A stretch of 64,000 bases of DNA from Aestuariivivens insulae (GTDB lineage: Bacteria; Bacteroidota; Bacteroidia; Flavobacteriales; Flavobacteriaceae). The position numbers and the translations under genes are program-made. Location: positions 124,001 to 188,000 of the forward strand of contig NZ_JAKMCS010000004.1 in assembly GCF_022662195.1 (NCBI RefSeq), given 5' to 3'. This document shows positions 33,506-42,351 of the stretch, piece after piece. The notes under the pieces are model-generated. The model searched no databases, was not told where the DNA came from, and saw nothing but the letters and a program-made list of their open reading frames with translations. The stretch's first letter is position 1. Each line of letters opens with the position of its first letter.

Positions 33506-34660
33506 TCAAGCCGATTTTTTGTGTAGCAATCGCGTAAGTTTAATAGATAAATCGGTTAAAATAATTTTAGAATTACCATTGCGCTCAATATGATATATAG
33601 CATCTTGAATTTCATCACTAATTTCAAGGATATTGTTGTTGTGAATGAAAGGCGCGAAATTTTCCAGTTTAAAGTTTTTAGACTTAGGCTCTAAAAACAC
33701 CAACTCTTGGGCATTGTAATTTAACAGTAGGGCTTGCCTAATAAAATTAAGGCAAAAATGTAAAAATTGCTTTTGGGTTTCACGACCGGTTTTTGCAATA
33801 TCCTCGCTCCAAGAAATAAGATCGTGAATGGCCGCTTTGTTTCCTTTGGCTTTAAAGGCACTGCGAATCCAGAAAATAAACCAAGTTTCAAATTGCAAAT
33901 CTTCAGAGTCCTGATACACTAAATCGCAGGCTTTATTATAATTGCCATTAGCCTGGTGTGCAATTTTAGTGGCAACAGCAGTATCCAAATCGTAACTACT
34001 TACTAAGGCCTGGGTAATCACATTTTCGGCAAGAGGGGGAAAATGTAATATTTGGCAACGCGATCTAATCGTGTTTATTATTTGCTCTTCATCTTCAGCA
34101 ATAAGAATAAAAATAGTTTTGTTTGGCGGTTCTTCAATAAGTTTTAAAAGTTTATTGGCACAGGCAAGGTTCATTTTCTCGGCCATCCATATGATCATGA
34201 CTTTATAGCCTCCTTCATAGGATTTTAGAGATAACGATTTTACAATATCCTGTGCTTCATCAACACCAATTTGCCCTTGCTTATTATCAACCCCAAGGAG
34301 TTTGTACCAATCAAACAAGTTACCGTATGGCTGGTCGTTTAATAATTGTCGCCATTCTTCTAAATAATTGGCAGAAACAGGGTGGCTTTTTGCTTTATCG
34401 CTAGTAACCACGGGAAATGCAAAATGTAAATCGGGGTGCGAAAAGGTTTTAAACTTAATATTACAAGCTTCATTCCCTGTATTGTTTTCTCCGTTTATAT
34501 TTTTACAAAGTAGGTATTGGGCATAGGCTATTGCCATGGGCAGGGTGCCACTGCCCTCATTGCCAACAAACAACTGGGCGTGTGGAATTCTTTGATTGTC
34601 AACACTTTGTGTCAAGTGCTTTTTAATGTGGTCTTGGCCTAATACGTCGCTAAATAACAT
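33506..34660 (-). CDS. holB: DNA polymerase III delta-prime subunit (clamp loader)
   Basis: A 384-residue AAA+ protein, convergent with the TonB receptor (6-base gap between stops). N-terminus FSDVLGQDHIKKHLTQSV and HAQLFVGNEGSGTLPMAIAY: the P-loop-like GNEGSGT lacks the catalytic Lys, as is usual for delta-prime, which does not hydrolyse ATP. The sensor region KVMIIWMAEKMNLACANKLL, KLIEEPPNKTIFILIAEDEE and INTIRSRCQILHFPPL is the SRC motif typical of clamp-loader subunits. It helps to load the beta clamp in replication. A longer insertion (about residues 60-130) carries a lysine-rich loop. A -7 box sits right at the start codon. Confidence 0.92.
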   Translation of the reverse strand: MLFSDVLGQDHIKKHLTQSVDNQRIPHAQLFVGNEGSGTLPMAIAYAQYLLCKNINGENNTGNEACNIKFKTFSHPDLHFAFPVVTSDKAKSHPVSANYLEEWRQLLNDQPYGNLFDWYKLLGVDNKQGQIGVDEAQDIVKSLSLKSYEGGYKVMIIWMAEKMNLACANKLLKLIEEPPNKTIFILIAEDEEQIINTIRSRCQILHFPPLAENVITQALVSSYDLDTAVATKIAHQANGNYNKACDLVYQDSEDLQFETWFIFWIRSAFKAKGNKAAIHDLISWSEDIAKTGRETQKQFLHFCLNFIRQALLLNYNAQELVFLEPKSKNFKLENFAPFIHNNNILEISDEIQDAIYHIERNGNSKIILTDLSIKLTRLLHKKSA

Positions 34661-34664
34661 GGAA

Positions 34665-34672
34665 CAAATATA
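34665..34672 (-). promoter_or_regulatory. -7 box (TATATTTG on minus strand) directly before holB
   Basis: Fits TAnnTTTG and ends only 5 bases from the holB ATG, so the transcript would begin at or next to the start codon. Confidence 0.4.
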
Positions 34673-34808
34673 GTAGAAAAGGTAAATTTAAGTGCAATAA
34701 GACTAAATAAAAGGCGAATCGTCGAGTTTTGTGGGGGCGGTACACTTTTTGTATTAGATTTGAAGTGCTCGTTAATCTATTCGTTTTTAATTGCATAAAG
34801 TTAAAATC

Positions 34809-35660
34809 ATGAATAATACTACTAAAACTACACTTCTTGTTTTGCTTGTTGGCATGTTTTTAATAAACGCACAGGTAGCAAAACAAGGCTTTGAAAATAA
34901 AACAGAAGATAACTGGGCTTACACTTCAAACATTCCTTTTTATTCCAAGAATAATAAAACAGATGTTTGGTTGAACCAACCTGGTTCTAATGGACGTATT
35001 CCTGGGCCTTTTGCAGGATCCAGTTATTTGGCAGGCAGGGATTTAGATAATCCTTACACTGAACAGTATACAGGTTTAGCATCACCTGAACATATTCTTA
35101 CCTTCACGCCAATTGTTGTAAACGGATTATCTGCAGAGGTCTCATTTAGAGTGCATTATGTTGGTCTTAATGATACGGATTATATTTATTATGAGCTGAG
35201 ATACGATAATGATTCAGATTGGAACTATTCAGATTATAAAGAAAATATTTTTAAAACAACCAAATCGGGAAATTTTAGTTCTACAGGTTGGGAGAAAATC
35301 AATTATGAAGTTCCTTCGGGGCATAGCCATGTTAGAATGCGATTGGTGGTGTATCAAAACGGAAATGAATATTTAGGGTTTGATGATTTTGAGCTTAAAA
35401 CCGCAACCTTATCCAATAAATACAACTTAATAGAGGGCTTTGCTTTTGGTCCCAACCCAACTTTTGATGTTGTGACTTTTAAAGCCAATACCGTTTTAGA
35501 AGAGGTTTTGGTGTATAATGTTCTTGGAAAGGAAATAATAAGGAAAAAAGGTAATCTTAAATCTATGTCAGTCGATTTAAGCCACGTGCCAAGTGGTATT
35601 TATTTAGCACAAATAAAATCGGGAGAGATTGCCCAAACCTTAAAGCTTATTAAAAAATAG
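34809..35660 (+). CDS. Secreted protein with type IX secretion C-terminal sorting domain
   Basis: Start at ATG 34809 gives 283 residues; an upstream TTG at 34791 is less likely. Signal peptide at 1-21 (GMFLINAQ). The middle part (about 25-200) looks like a jelly-roll, carbohydrate-binding-type beta sandwich (IPGPFAGSSYLAGRDL, VSFRVHYVGLNDTDYIYYEL, VRMRLVVYQNGNEYLGFDDF). The last ~75 residues are a T9SS type A sorting domain: FAFGPNPTFDVVTF, VLVYNVLGKEIIRKKG, LSHVPSGIYLAQIKSG and the basic end TLKLIKK. It should be exported by the gliding/T9SS machinery and left on the surface or released. No catalytic motif is seen. Confidence 0.88.
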   Translation: MNNTTKTTLLVLLVGMFLINAQVAKQGFENKTEDNWAYTSNIPFYSKNNKTDVWLNQPGSNGRIPGPFAGSSYLAGRDLDNPYTEQYTGLASPEHILTFTPIVVNGLSAEVSFRVHYVGLNDTDYIYYELRYDNDSDWNYSDYKENIFKTTKSGNFSSTGWEKINYEVPSGHSHVRMRLVVYQNGNEYLGFDDFELKTATLSNKYNLIEGFAFGPNPTFDVVTFKANTVLEEVLVYNVLGKEIIRKKGNLKSMSVDLSHVPSGIYLAQIKSGEIAQTLKLIKK

Positions 35661-35687
35661 CAAAAGATAATTATAATTTTCGCTTTA

Positions 35688-35728
35688 AATCCGAAAAGTC
35701 CAAGCCATGGTTTTTTCGGGTTTTTTTA
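35688..35728 (+). terminator. Terminator after the T9SS cargo gene
   Basis: CCGAAAA pairs with TTTTTCGG around a ~15-base loop and is followed by GTTTTTTT. Confidence 0.7.
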
Positions 35729-35844
35729 TGTCAAAAGATCAGTGTTTAATAGAAAATAGTTAAGGCAATGAATATTTTTTGAAAATTTATTCAGCTTCAA
35801 ACGTTTTCGTTAAAAAACACATTTTTTGGCACTTTTTAATTAGT

Positions 35845-35852
35845 TACATTTG
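35845..35852 (+). promoter_or_regulatory. Probable pgk -7 box (TACATTTG)
   Basis: Fits TAnnTTTG, 36 bases before the pgk ATG; a TTTTTTGG stretch at 35823-35830 may be the -33 region, though the spacing is a little short. Confidence 0.55.
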
Positions 35853-35888
35853 TGAATCAATTACTTAAAACCTAAAAAAAGGATATCA

Positions 35889-37076
35889 ATGAAAACGCTC
35901 AACGATTTTAATTTCGAAAATAAAAAAGCCTTAATACGAGTCGATTTTAATGTACCGTTAAATGAAAGCTTCCAAGTTACAGATGCAACTAGAATTGTGT
36001 CTGCAAAACCAACTATTATAAAAATTTTAGAGGATGGCGGAAGCTGTATTTTAATGTCGCATTTGGGGCGTCCAAAAGGAGTTCAAGATGAGTTTTCTTT
36101 ACGCCATATTGTTCCTAAAGTTGAAGATGTGTTAGGCGTAGAGGTTAAGTTTGTTGACCAATGTGTTGGTGAAACAGCAGAAACAGCCGCGGCAAACTTA
36201 AAGCCAGGTGAAGTTTTGTTGTTAGAAAACCTAAGGTTCCATAAAGAAGAAACGGCAGGCGATGTAGATTTTGCAAAACAACTATCAAATTTAGGCGATG
36301 TTTATGTAAACGATGCTTTTGGAACTGCCCATAGGGCCCATGCTTCTACAACTATAGTCGCTCAATTTTTCCCTGAGCATAAGTGTTTTGGAAATTTATT
36401 GGCTCAAGAAATTGAAAGTATCGAAAAGGTTATGAAAACTGGTGAAAAACCTGTTTTAGCCATACTGGGAGGTGCTAAGGTGTCTTCAAAAATTACCATT
36501 ATTGAAAATATTTTAGATAAGGTAGACCATCTTATTATAGGTGGAGGAATGTCTTTTACTTTTGTTAAAGCCCAAGGCGGGAGCATAGGGAACTCTATTT
36601 GTGAGGATGATAAAATGGATTTGGCCCTAGATATTTTAAAGCAGGCCAAAGCAAAAAATGTACAGGTTCATATTCCAGTTGATGTGGTTGCAGCCGATGC
36701 CTTTAGTAACGATGCCAATACCCAGATAGTGGATATAAATAAAATACCAGATGGCTGGGAAGGTGTAGATGCAGGCCCACAATCTTTAGAACAATTCCAT
36801 GATGTAGTAAACCAGTCTAAAACCATACTATGGAACGGACCATTGGGTGTTTTTGAAATGGAAAGTTTTGCCAAAGGAACCATTGCTTTAGGAAATTCTA
36901 TTGCCGAAGCCACTAAAAATGGAGCCTTTTCATTAGTAGGAGGAGGCGATTCGGTGGCAGCTGTTAAGCAATTTGGTTTTGAAGATAAGGTGAGTTATGT
37001 AAGTACTGGTGGTGGCGCTATGCTAGAAAGTTTAGAAGGAAAAACGCTTCCAGGAATAGCCGCTATTTTAGAATAA
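35889..37076 (+). CDS. pgk: Phosphoglycerate kinase
   Basis: A 395-residue glycolytic enzyme converting 1,3-bisphosphoglycerate and ADP to 3-phosphoglycerate and ATP in the cytoplasm. All signatures are present: [16 protein letters not shown] at the N-terminus, [51 protein letters not shown] and the C-terminal nucleotide loop [16 protein letters not shown] followed by [11 protein letters not shown]. Length is the normal bacterial size. It has its own -7 box and precedes an envelope-related gene group, a synteny I recall from other flavobacteria. Confidence 0.98.
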   Translation: MKTLNDFNFENKKALIRVDFNVPLNESFQVTDATRIVSAKPTIIKILEDGGSCILMSHLGRPKGVQDEFSLRHIVPKVEDVLGVEVKFVDQCVGETAETAAANLKPGEVLLLENLRFHKEETAGDVDFAKQLSNLGDVYVNDAFGTAHRAHASTTIVAQFFPEHKCFGNLLAQEIESIEKVMKTGEKPVLAILGGAKVSSKITIIENILDKVDHLIIGGGMSFTFVKAQGGSIGNSICEDDKMDLALDILKQAKAKNVQVHIPVDVVAADAFSNDANTQIVDINKIPDGWEGVDAGPQSLEQFHDVVNQSKTILWNGPLGVFEMESFAKGTIALGNSIAEATKNGAFSLVGGGDSVAAVKQFGFEDKVSYVSTGGGAMLESLEGKTLPGIAAILE

Positions 37077-37159
37077 TTAAAATTATTTTTTATAAATACC
37101 TTAAAAAATACGAATTTAGCCGTATAATCGTTCAAACTATAATTAAAAGAATAGATTAT

Positions 37160-38713
37160 ATGGCTTTTCGTTTTTTTATATGCGTCCTCCTTTTTAATCT
37201 TGGGTTTTGTTTTTCACAAACCCAAGACACCCTCCAGGTAAAGAAATTCTTGGTAAAAGACTCATTAGTCGATAGTAATAAGTTAGGCTTAAAGCCAGTT
37301 TTGGCAAACCAAGATAGTATTTCAATAAAGCATATTGAAGATCACGATCTTGCAGCCCAGTTTGATGGTAAATGGCAAGAGGAACTATACAGCAATCAAC
37401 TATTTGATTCCATTTACAAATCGATTACCGATTTAACCTTCGAAGACGTTGATTACCCAGAACTTCATACAGATACACTCAAGGCGCGCTTAAAAGCATT
37501 AGATGCCAAAACACCTTTTAATGTTGAGTATAACCCTTCATTAGAAAGTGTTATTAAATACTACCTGAAAAGCAGAAGGGAGTTACTCCAAAAGCTAATT
37601 AGCCTTAGTGCGTTTTACTTCCCTATGTTCGAATACGAATTGGATAAGTATGATTTGCCATTAGAAATCAAATATTTAGCTATAGTGGAATCGGCGTTAA
37701 AACCACGTGCAAAGTCAAGGGTAGGGGCAACGGGCTTATGGCAGTTTATGTTTGCCACAGGTAAGATGTATGGTTTGGATGTAAGTAGTTATGTCGATGA
37801 ACGCTGTGACCCTATAAAATCTACCGAGGCAGCAGCCAAATACTTGTCTAAACTGTATGAGATTTTTGGAGATTGGGATTTAGCTTTAGCGGCGTATAAT
37901 TCGGGACCCGGTAATGTTACCAAAGCCATAAGGCGATCTGGAGGCTATAAAAACTATTGGAACATTAGGCATAATCTACCTCGGGAAACGGCTGGCTATC
38001 TACCTGCTTTTTTAGCTAATATGTACATTTTTGAATATGCCGAGGAACATGGTTTTAAAAAAATAAAACCAGAACATACTTTAGTAGAGACCGATACTAT
38101 TAGGGTAAAACACATGATTACCTTAGATCAAGTTTCAGAAGTAACAGGAACACCTATAGAAGCACTTCAATTTTTAAATCCATCATATAAGTTGGATATC
38201 ATTCCATTTATAAAAGGAAAAAATTATGTGTTGCGCTTGCCAAGGAATGTCTCTGGTGCTTTTGTAAATAATGAAGAACAGATATATGCTTATGTAAAGG
38301 AAGAGTTTGCTAAAAGGGAAAAACCATTACCCCAATTTTTTAATACGAGTGATAGGGTACGTTATAAAGTAAGGTCTGGGGATTATTTAGGAAAAATTGC
38401 AAGACGATATGGTGTTAGGGTTAGCCAGATAAAACGATGGAATGGTTTACGGAGCAATAATTTAAGAATTGGCCAGCGCTTAACCATATACCCTAGAAAG
38501 CCATATGTGGCGTCCGCTTCAACAACCACTAAAGCAACAGCTTCTAAGCCACTTTCAGGAAATATTACAACCTACACCGTAAAAAGCGGAGACTCTTTAT
38601 GGAGTATTTCCCAAAAATTTTCTGGAGTTTCTGTACAAAATATTAAAGATTGGAACGGTATTAGTGGTACAAAGTTAAAACCAGGAATGAAGCTTAAAAT
38701 AGCCAAAGGCTAA
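37160..38713 (+). CDS. Membrane-bound lytic murein transglycosylase D-like, SLT plus two LysM domains
   Basis: A 517-residue secreted protein with signal peptide (residues 1-20). The SLT domain lies at about residues 165-310 and contains the catalytic Glu in YLAIVESALKPRAKS, then VGATGLWQFMFATGKMYGL and the ALAAYNSGPGNVTKAIRRSG signature. Two LysM domains follow: about 397-443 (YKVRSGDYLGKIARRYGVRV) and 472-517 (YTVKSGDSLWSISQKFSGVS). LysM anchors the enzyme to peptidoglycan, where SLT cleaves glycan strands to give 1,6-anhydro ends. The Ser/Thr/Ala linker between LysMs is low complexity. The next gene begins 25 bases later and is probably co-transcribed. Confidence 0.95.
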   Translation: MAFRFFICVLLFNLGFCFSQTQDTLQVKKFLVKDSLVDSNKLGLKPVLANQDSISIKHIEDHDLAAQFDGKWQEELYSNQLFDSIYKSITDLTFEDVDYPELHTDTLKARLKALDAKTPFNVEYNPSLESVIKYYLKSRRELLQKLISLSAFYFPMFEYELDKYDLPLEIKYLAIVESALKPRAKSRVGATGLWQFMFATGKMYGLDVSSYVDERCDPIKSTEAAAKYLSKLYEIFGDWDLALAAYNSGPGNVTKAIRRSGGYKNYWNIRHNLPRETAGYLPAFLANMYIFEYAEEHGFKKIKPEHTLVETDTIRVKHMITLDQVSEVTGTPIEALQFLNPSYKLDIIPFIKGKNYVLRLPRNVSGAFVNNEEQIYAYVKEEFAKREKPLPQFFNTSDRVRYKVRSGDYLGKIARRYGVRVSQIKRWNGLRSNNLRIGQRLTIYPRKPYVASASTTTKATASKPLSGNITTYTVKSGDSLWSISQKFSGVSVQNIKDWNGISGTKLKPGMKLKIAKG

Positions 38714-38738
38714 ATTCTGCAAAAAACTAGCTTTAATT

Positions 38739-39713
38739 ATGCAAAAAATTCTTTTAGTAATCGTATCTGTTTTGTCTATAGTATCTTGTAAAGATGATAA
38801 AAAAGAAGAAAGATTTTTAACGGATTCTTCGGGGATTATAAATGAAGTTTCGGTAGTATTGGATAACACATCATGGAAAGGTCGGGTAGGTGAGGCGATT
38901 CGTGATGTGCTGGCAGCACCAGTATATGGTTTGCCTCAAGACGAGCCGTTATTTACCATTAACCAAATTCCCACTAGTGTATTTAGTGGCTTTGTTACCA
39001 ATAACAGAACCATTCTAAAAATAGAAATGGGTAAGGAGGCTGAAACTAAATTTTTAAACAATGTTTATGCAAAACCTCAAAAAGTTGTTGTAGTTTCAGG
39101 AAAAACAAAGGATGAAATCATTCATCAGCTTAAAGAAAATGGCGATCGAATAGTTGATGTATTCAAAAAAATGGAGGTTAACGAAAAACAACGTTTAATA
39201 AGAAAGGCTCTGTACAATTCCAGTTTTATAAAGGAAAAGATAGGCGTGGATATTCAATTTCCAACGGCCTATCGTGTTGCAAAAGACACTAGCTCCTTTT
39301 TTTGGATTCGAAAAGACATCAATACAGGTACGTTAAACTTAATGGTCTATGAGTTATCACATGATAAAATTAAGCGTAACGATAGTATCATTAATCAAAT
39401 TATAGCTATCAGGGATTCTATAGGCAAGGCACATATTGCAGGTCCTACCGAAGGCACATATATGAGTACCGAAAATGCTTATACGCCATTTCAAACAGAA
39501 ACGATTTTAGACAATAAACCTGCTTTGGAAACCAAAGGGATGTGGGAGGTAAAAAAGGCGTTTATGGCCGGGCCTTATATAAACTATGCTATTGAAGATA
39601 AAATAAACAACAGATGGATAGTGGCTGAAGGTTTTGCATTTGCGCCGTCGGTAGAAAAACGCGATTACATGTTCGAGCTAGAGGCTATTATAAAATCCAT
39701 AAAAATCAAATAA
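38739..39713 (+). CDS. DUF4837-family lipoprotein
   Basis: A 324-residue lipoprotein (lipobox SIVSC, Cys17). The segments ITGSSGIINEV-like (here DSSGIINEVSVVLDNTSWKG), VRDVLAAPVYGLPQDEPLFT in modified form, and VDIQFPTAYRVAKDTSSFFW match DUF4837, a Bacteroidota envelope family without known function. It appears to consist of two similar alpha/beta halves. It directly follows the lytic transglycosylase, suggesting a cell-wall-related role, but that is inference only. A long inverted repeat and a bidirectional terminator follow. Confidence 0.88.
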   Translation: MQKILLVIVSVLSIVSCKDDKKEERFLTDSSGIINEVSVVLDNTSWKGRVGEAIRDVLAAPVYGLPQDEPLFTINQIPTSVFSGFVTNNRTILKIEMGKEAETKFLNNVYAKPQKVVVVSGKTKDEIIHQLKENGDRIVDVFKKMEVNEKQRLIRKALYNSSFIKEKIGVDIQFPTAYRVAKDTSSFFWIRKDINTGTLNLMVYELSHDKIKRNDSIINQIIAIRDSIGKAHIAGPTEGTYMSTENAYTPFQTETILDNKPALETKGMWEVKKAFMAGPYINYAIEDKINNRWIVAEGFAFAPSVEKRDYMFELEAIIKSIKIK

Positions 39714-39731
39714 CCTCTTTGTATTAAAGAG

Positions 39732-39842
39732 ACTTCTAAAATTTAAAATTCAAGGCTTTCGAAAAATTAAAAACGGAGTTTACCTGCTGTAAATGAGTGT
39801 TTTAATTTTGAAGCGTAACGAAGAAGTTTGAGTTTTAGAAGT
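39732..39842. repeat. Nested inverted repeat (111 bp) after the DUF4837 gene
   Basis: Complementary arms at three depths: ACTTCTAAAA (39732-39741) with TTTTAGAAGT (39833-39842), AAATTAAAA (39764-39772) with TTTTAATTT (39800-39808), and TTTAC (39779-39783) with GTAAA (39789-39793). It resembles the 11697-11857 element in build, not in sequence. Confidence 0.7.
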
Positions 39843-39848
39843 TTATTT

Positions 39849-39888
39849 AACAAAAAAGGCCAACGCATTGCGTTGGCCTTTTTTGTTA
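39849..39888. terminator. Bidirectional terminator between DUF4837 gene and tatA
   Basis: AACAAAAAAGGCCAACGCA pairs perfectly with TGCGTTGGCCTTTTTTGTT. A- and T-runs on the two sides serve both converging genes. Confidence 0.95.
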
Positions 39889-39900
39889 AACAGAAACATC

Positions 39901-40080
39901 TTATTCTGTTTTGTTATCTTTTGGTTTATCGTCTTCTTTGCTAGCGTCTTTAAATTCTTTAATACCGCTGCCTAATCCACGCATTAATTCTGGTATTTTT
40001 TTTCCTCCAAACAACAATAGCACAACTATTACAATTAATGCTATTTGCATGGGCCCTATTGCTAATATATATAAACTCAT
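39901..40080 (-). CDS. tatA: Twin-arginine translocase pore subunit TatA/TatE
   Basis: A 59-residue protein. It has the TatA layout: a short N-terminal stretch with GPMQIALI, one membrane helix (about residues 11-24, [11 protein letters not shown]), the hinge [20 protein letters not shown] as amphipathic helix, and an acidic/basic tail rich in Asp and Lys. TatA oligomers form the transport path for folded twin-arginine substrates in the inner membrane. TatBC is not nearby. It is convergent with the DUF4837 gene and divergent from the M23 peptidase gene, which starts 117 bases away. Confidence 0.94.
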   Translation of the reverse strand: MSLYILAIGPMQIALIVIVVLLLFGGKKIPELMRGLGSGIKEFKDASKEDDKPKDNKTE

Positions 40081-40196
40081 AATTAAATAATTTAGAGCAA
40101 AGTTAATAATTAAAGTTTAATAATCCCGTTTATAGCATAACTTTAGCATTTCTAAAAATAGGTTGTGGGATAATTTTATTTAATTTTGTTTTCAAT

Positions 40197-41066
40197 ATGG
40201 GCAAGAATAAAAAAGGAGCCAAAAAAATTAGAAAAAAACTACTCGATAAATATCGTTTGGTTATCCTTAACGAAGATACTTTTGAAGAGCGTTTAGCCTT
40301 TAAGCTTACGCGGCTTAATGTGTTTGTATTTGTATCTGTGGCTGTAATCATTTTAATGCTGTCTACCTATTTTTTAATAGCGCATACATCCTTGAGGGAG
40401 TACATCCCAGGATATTCATCAACAGCCTTAAAAAAGCAAGCGACTGAGTTAAGTTTTAAAACAGATTCGCTACAAAGGGTTATTGCTTTAAACGAAAGCT
40501 ATTATAATTCCATTAAAAATGTATTGAAAGGCGACATTAGCGCAGAAGACTTAAAGAAAGATTCCATTATCCAAGCGGTAAAATTAGAAGCCAGTGAGGT
40601 CGATTTAAAACCTATTGCCGAAGATTCCCTATTACGTGAAAAAGTAGATAAAGAAGATAAGTACAATTTGTTCGAATCGGCTACATCGGCTACCAGCTTT
40701 GTGCTATTTCCACCAGTTAGTGGAACAGTAAGCGAGCCATATAACCTAAAAGAAAAGCATTATGCTATAGATGTCGTAGTTGCAAAGGATACTCCGGTTA
40801 AAGCCGTGGCAGACGGTACCGTGATTTTTGCAGAATGGACTGCCGCAACAGGTAATGTTGTTATTATTGAGCACAGCCATGGCTTAATTTCGGTGTACAA
40901 ACACAATGGGGCATTAATAAAATCGCAGGGCGATTTGGTAAAGGCAGGTGAAGTTATTGCAACAGCAGGAAATTCTGGAGAGTTATCTACAGGACCTCAT
41001 CTGCATTTCGAACTTTGGAACGATGGTTACCCTATTAACCCTTCAAATTTTATAGATTTTGAATAA
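40197..41066 (+). CDS. M23-family (LytM/NlpD-type) membrane-anchored peptidase
   Basis: A 289-residue protein with a basic cytoplasmic N-terminus (MGKNKKGAKKIRKKLLDKYR), one membrane helix at about 43-65 and a periplasmic part. The C-terminal M23 domain (about residues 180-285) has the zinc-binding elements HYAIDVVV (H-x-x-x-D) and HLHFELW, with VKAVADGTVIFAEWTA and GELSTGPHLHF around them. These enzymes cut peptide crosslinks of peptidoglycan, or act as activators of amidases. All metal ligands appear present, so it should be active. Divergent from tatA. The Wzz-like gene downstream is 179 bases away. Confidence 0.93.
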   Translation: MGKNKKGAKKIRKKLLDKYRLVILNEDTFEERLAFKLTRLNVFVFVSVAVIILMLSTYFLIAHTSLREYIPGYSSTALKKQATELSFKTDSLQRVIALNESYYNSIKNVLKGDISAEDLKKDSIIQAVKLEASEVDLKPIAEDSLLREKVDKEDKYNLFESATSATSFVLFPPVSGTVSEPYNLKEKHYAIDVVVAKDTPVKAVADGTVIFAEWTAATGNVVIIEHSHGLISVYKHNGALIKSQGDLVKAGEVIATAGNSGELSTGPHLHFELWNDGYPINPSNFIDFE

Positions 41067-41245
41067 TTTTAAGCATTAAGACTAGACCTGGACATATGCT
41101 TTTGTTTGAACCTAACACCTTACACTGCAAACCCAGTTTTAATTATTTTTGATGTTTTATAATGTAAAATATAGCTAAAAGTTATGACTCGATATACCAA
41201 AAATTAACCTTAAAACCAATTATACTAACCAATTTAACCCAAAAA

Positions 41246-42337
41246 ATGAATAGAGAATTACCCCAGCAATCTCCTTCGGAAGAAGTTGATTTAGGACAAT
41301 TATTTAAGCTTATAGGAAAAGCTTTTGATCGATTATTAAATTTTATTAGGTCTATTTTTAAATCCATTCTAAACGTTATCGTTTTTATTTTAAAAAAAAT
41401 TTTAGACAACTATAAACTCATCGCAATATCAGTAGGTATTGCTGCTGTTTTAGGTTTTGGACTGGAAAAAACGTCCAGTAAGGTCTATGCTTCAAAGATG
41501 CTGGTCAAGCCTTATTTTGATTCTAAATACCAGTTGGTAACTAATGTAGATTATTATAATGCGTTAATTCAAGACAAAAACCACAAACGTTTAGCTGAAA
41601 TATTCCAGATCGATCAAAACAAGGCAGAGGCGCTGTTGGAATTTGAAATTAAGCCTGGACCAGAAACCCATAACGACCAATTGCTTCAATATGAAAATTT
41701 TATAAAGCAAATTGATAGCGCTAGACAGCAAGATATCCGTTTTGAGGATTTTATTGAGAACAGAAGTGTTTATTCTGGTACATTATTTGAGATTAAGGTC
41801 AGGTCTTTAAAAAACGACATTTTTAGGGCTTTGGAGCCAGGGTTAAATTCAAACTTTACGAATGAATACTCCAAGAAAAAAATGCAAAAGAGGGATTCGT
41901 TAATAGTTGTGGAAGAAGCCCGAATTAAAGAATCGTTAAGCCAAATCGAAGCTTTAAAGAAGGTGTATGTTGAAGTGATGCAAACGGAGTCTAAATCCAA
42001 CACAGGTTCCATTACATTAAAGGATGGTATGTCTATGGTTCAGGAGCGGGTAAATACACGAGAGTATGAATTACTGTCCAAAGAATTGGAGCTAAGAAAC
42101 GAGTTGACCAAATTAACGGCACAGCAAATAGAAGAAGACGCCTATTTTGATGCTGTTTCGAGTTTTCAGGAAATAGGATCGGTAGATAAAGATATTTGGA
42201 ACAGGTATTGTTTGGTATTTCCTGTTTTGGTTTTTATTGTTTTAATAGTTGTCTTTATACTAAACCAATTAATACAGTTTGTAAGACGTTATGAGTTTTC
42301 TAGAGAACAATTTGAAGTCTCCGGAAAATTAACCTAG
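41246..42337 (+). CDS. Wzz-like chain-length/polysaccharide co-polymerase family protein, paralogue 1
   Basis: A 363-residue protein with a polar N-terminus (PSEEVDLGQLFKLIGKAFDR), a membrane helix near residues 53-72, a long periplasmic helical part with coiled coil (about 200-300) and a second membrane helix at about 312-336 followed by a short basic tail. This is the layout of Wzz/polysaccharide co-polymerases. The N-terminal EEVDLGQLFKLIG is shared almost word for word with the paralogue at 45579. Wzz proteins set the length of O-antigen or capsule chains; a polysaccharide locus begins 5 kb downstream. No kinase domain is attached. The next gene follows after 14 bases. Confidence 0.75.
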   Translation: MNRELPQQSPSEEVDLGQLFKLIGKAFDRLLNFIRSIFKSILNVIVFILKKILDNYKLIAISVGIAAVLGFGLEKTSSKVYASKMLVKPYFDSKYQLVTNVDYYNALIQDKNHKRLAEIFQIDQNKAEALLEFEIKPGPETHNDQLLQYENFIKQIDSARQQDIRFEDFIENRSVYSGTLFEIKVRSLKNDIFRALEPGLNSNFTNEYSKKKMQKRDSLIVVEEARIKESLSQIEALKKVYVEVMQTESKSNTGSITLKDGMSMVQERVNTREYELLSKELELRNELTKLTAQQIEEDAYFDAVSSFQEIGSVDKDIWNRYCLVFPVLVFIVLIVVFILNQLIQFVRRYEFSREQFEVSGKLT

Positions 42338-42351
42338 TTAAGAAAAAATTG

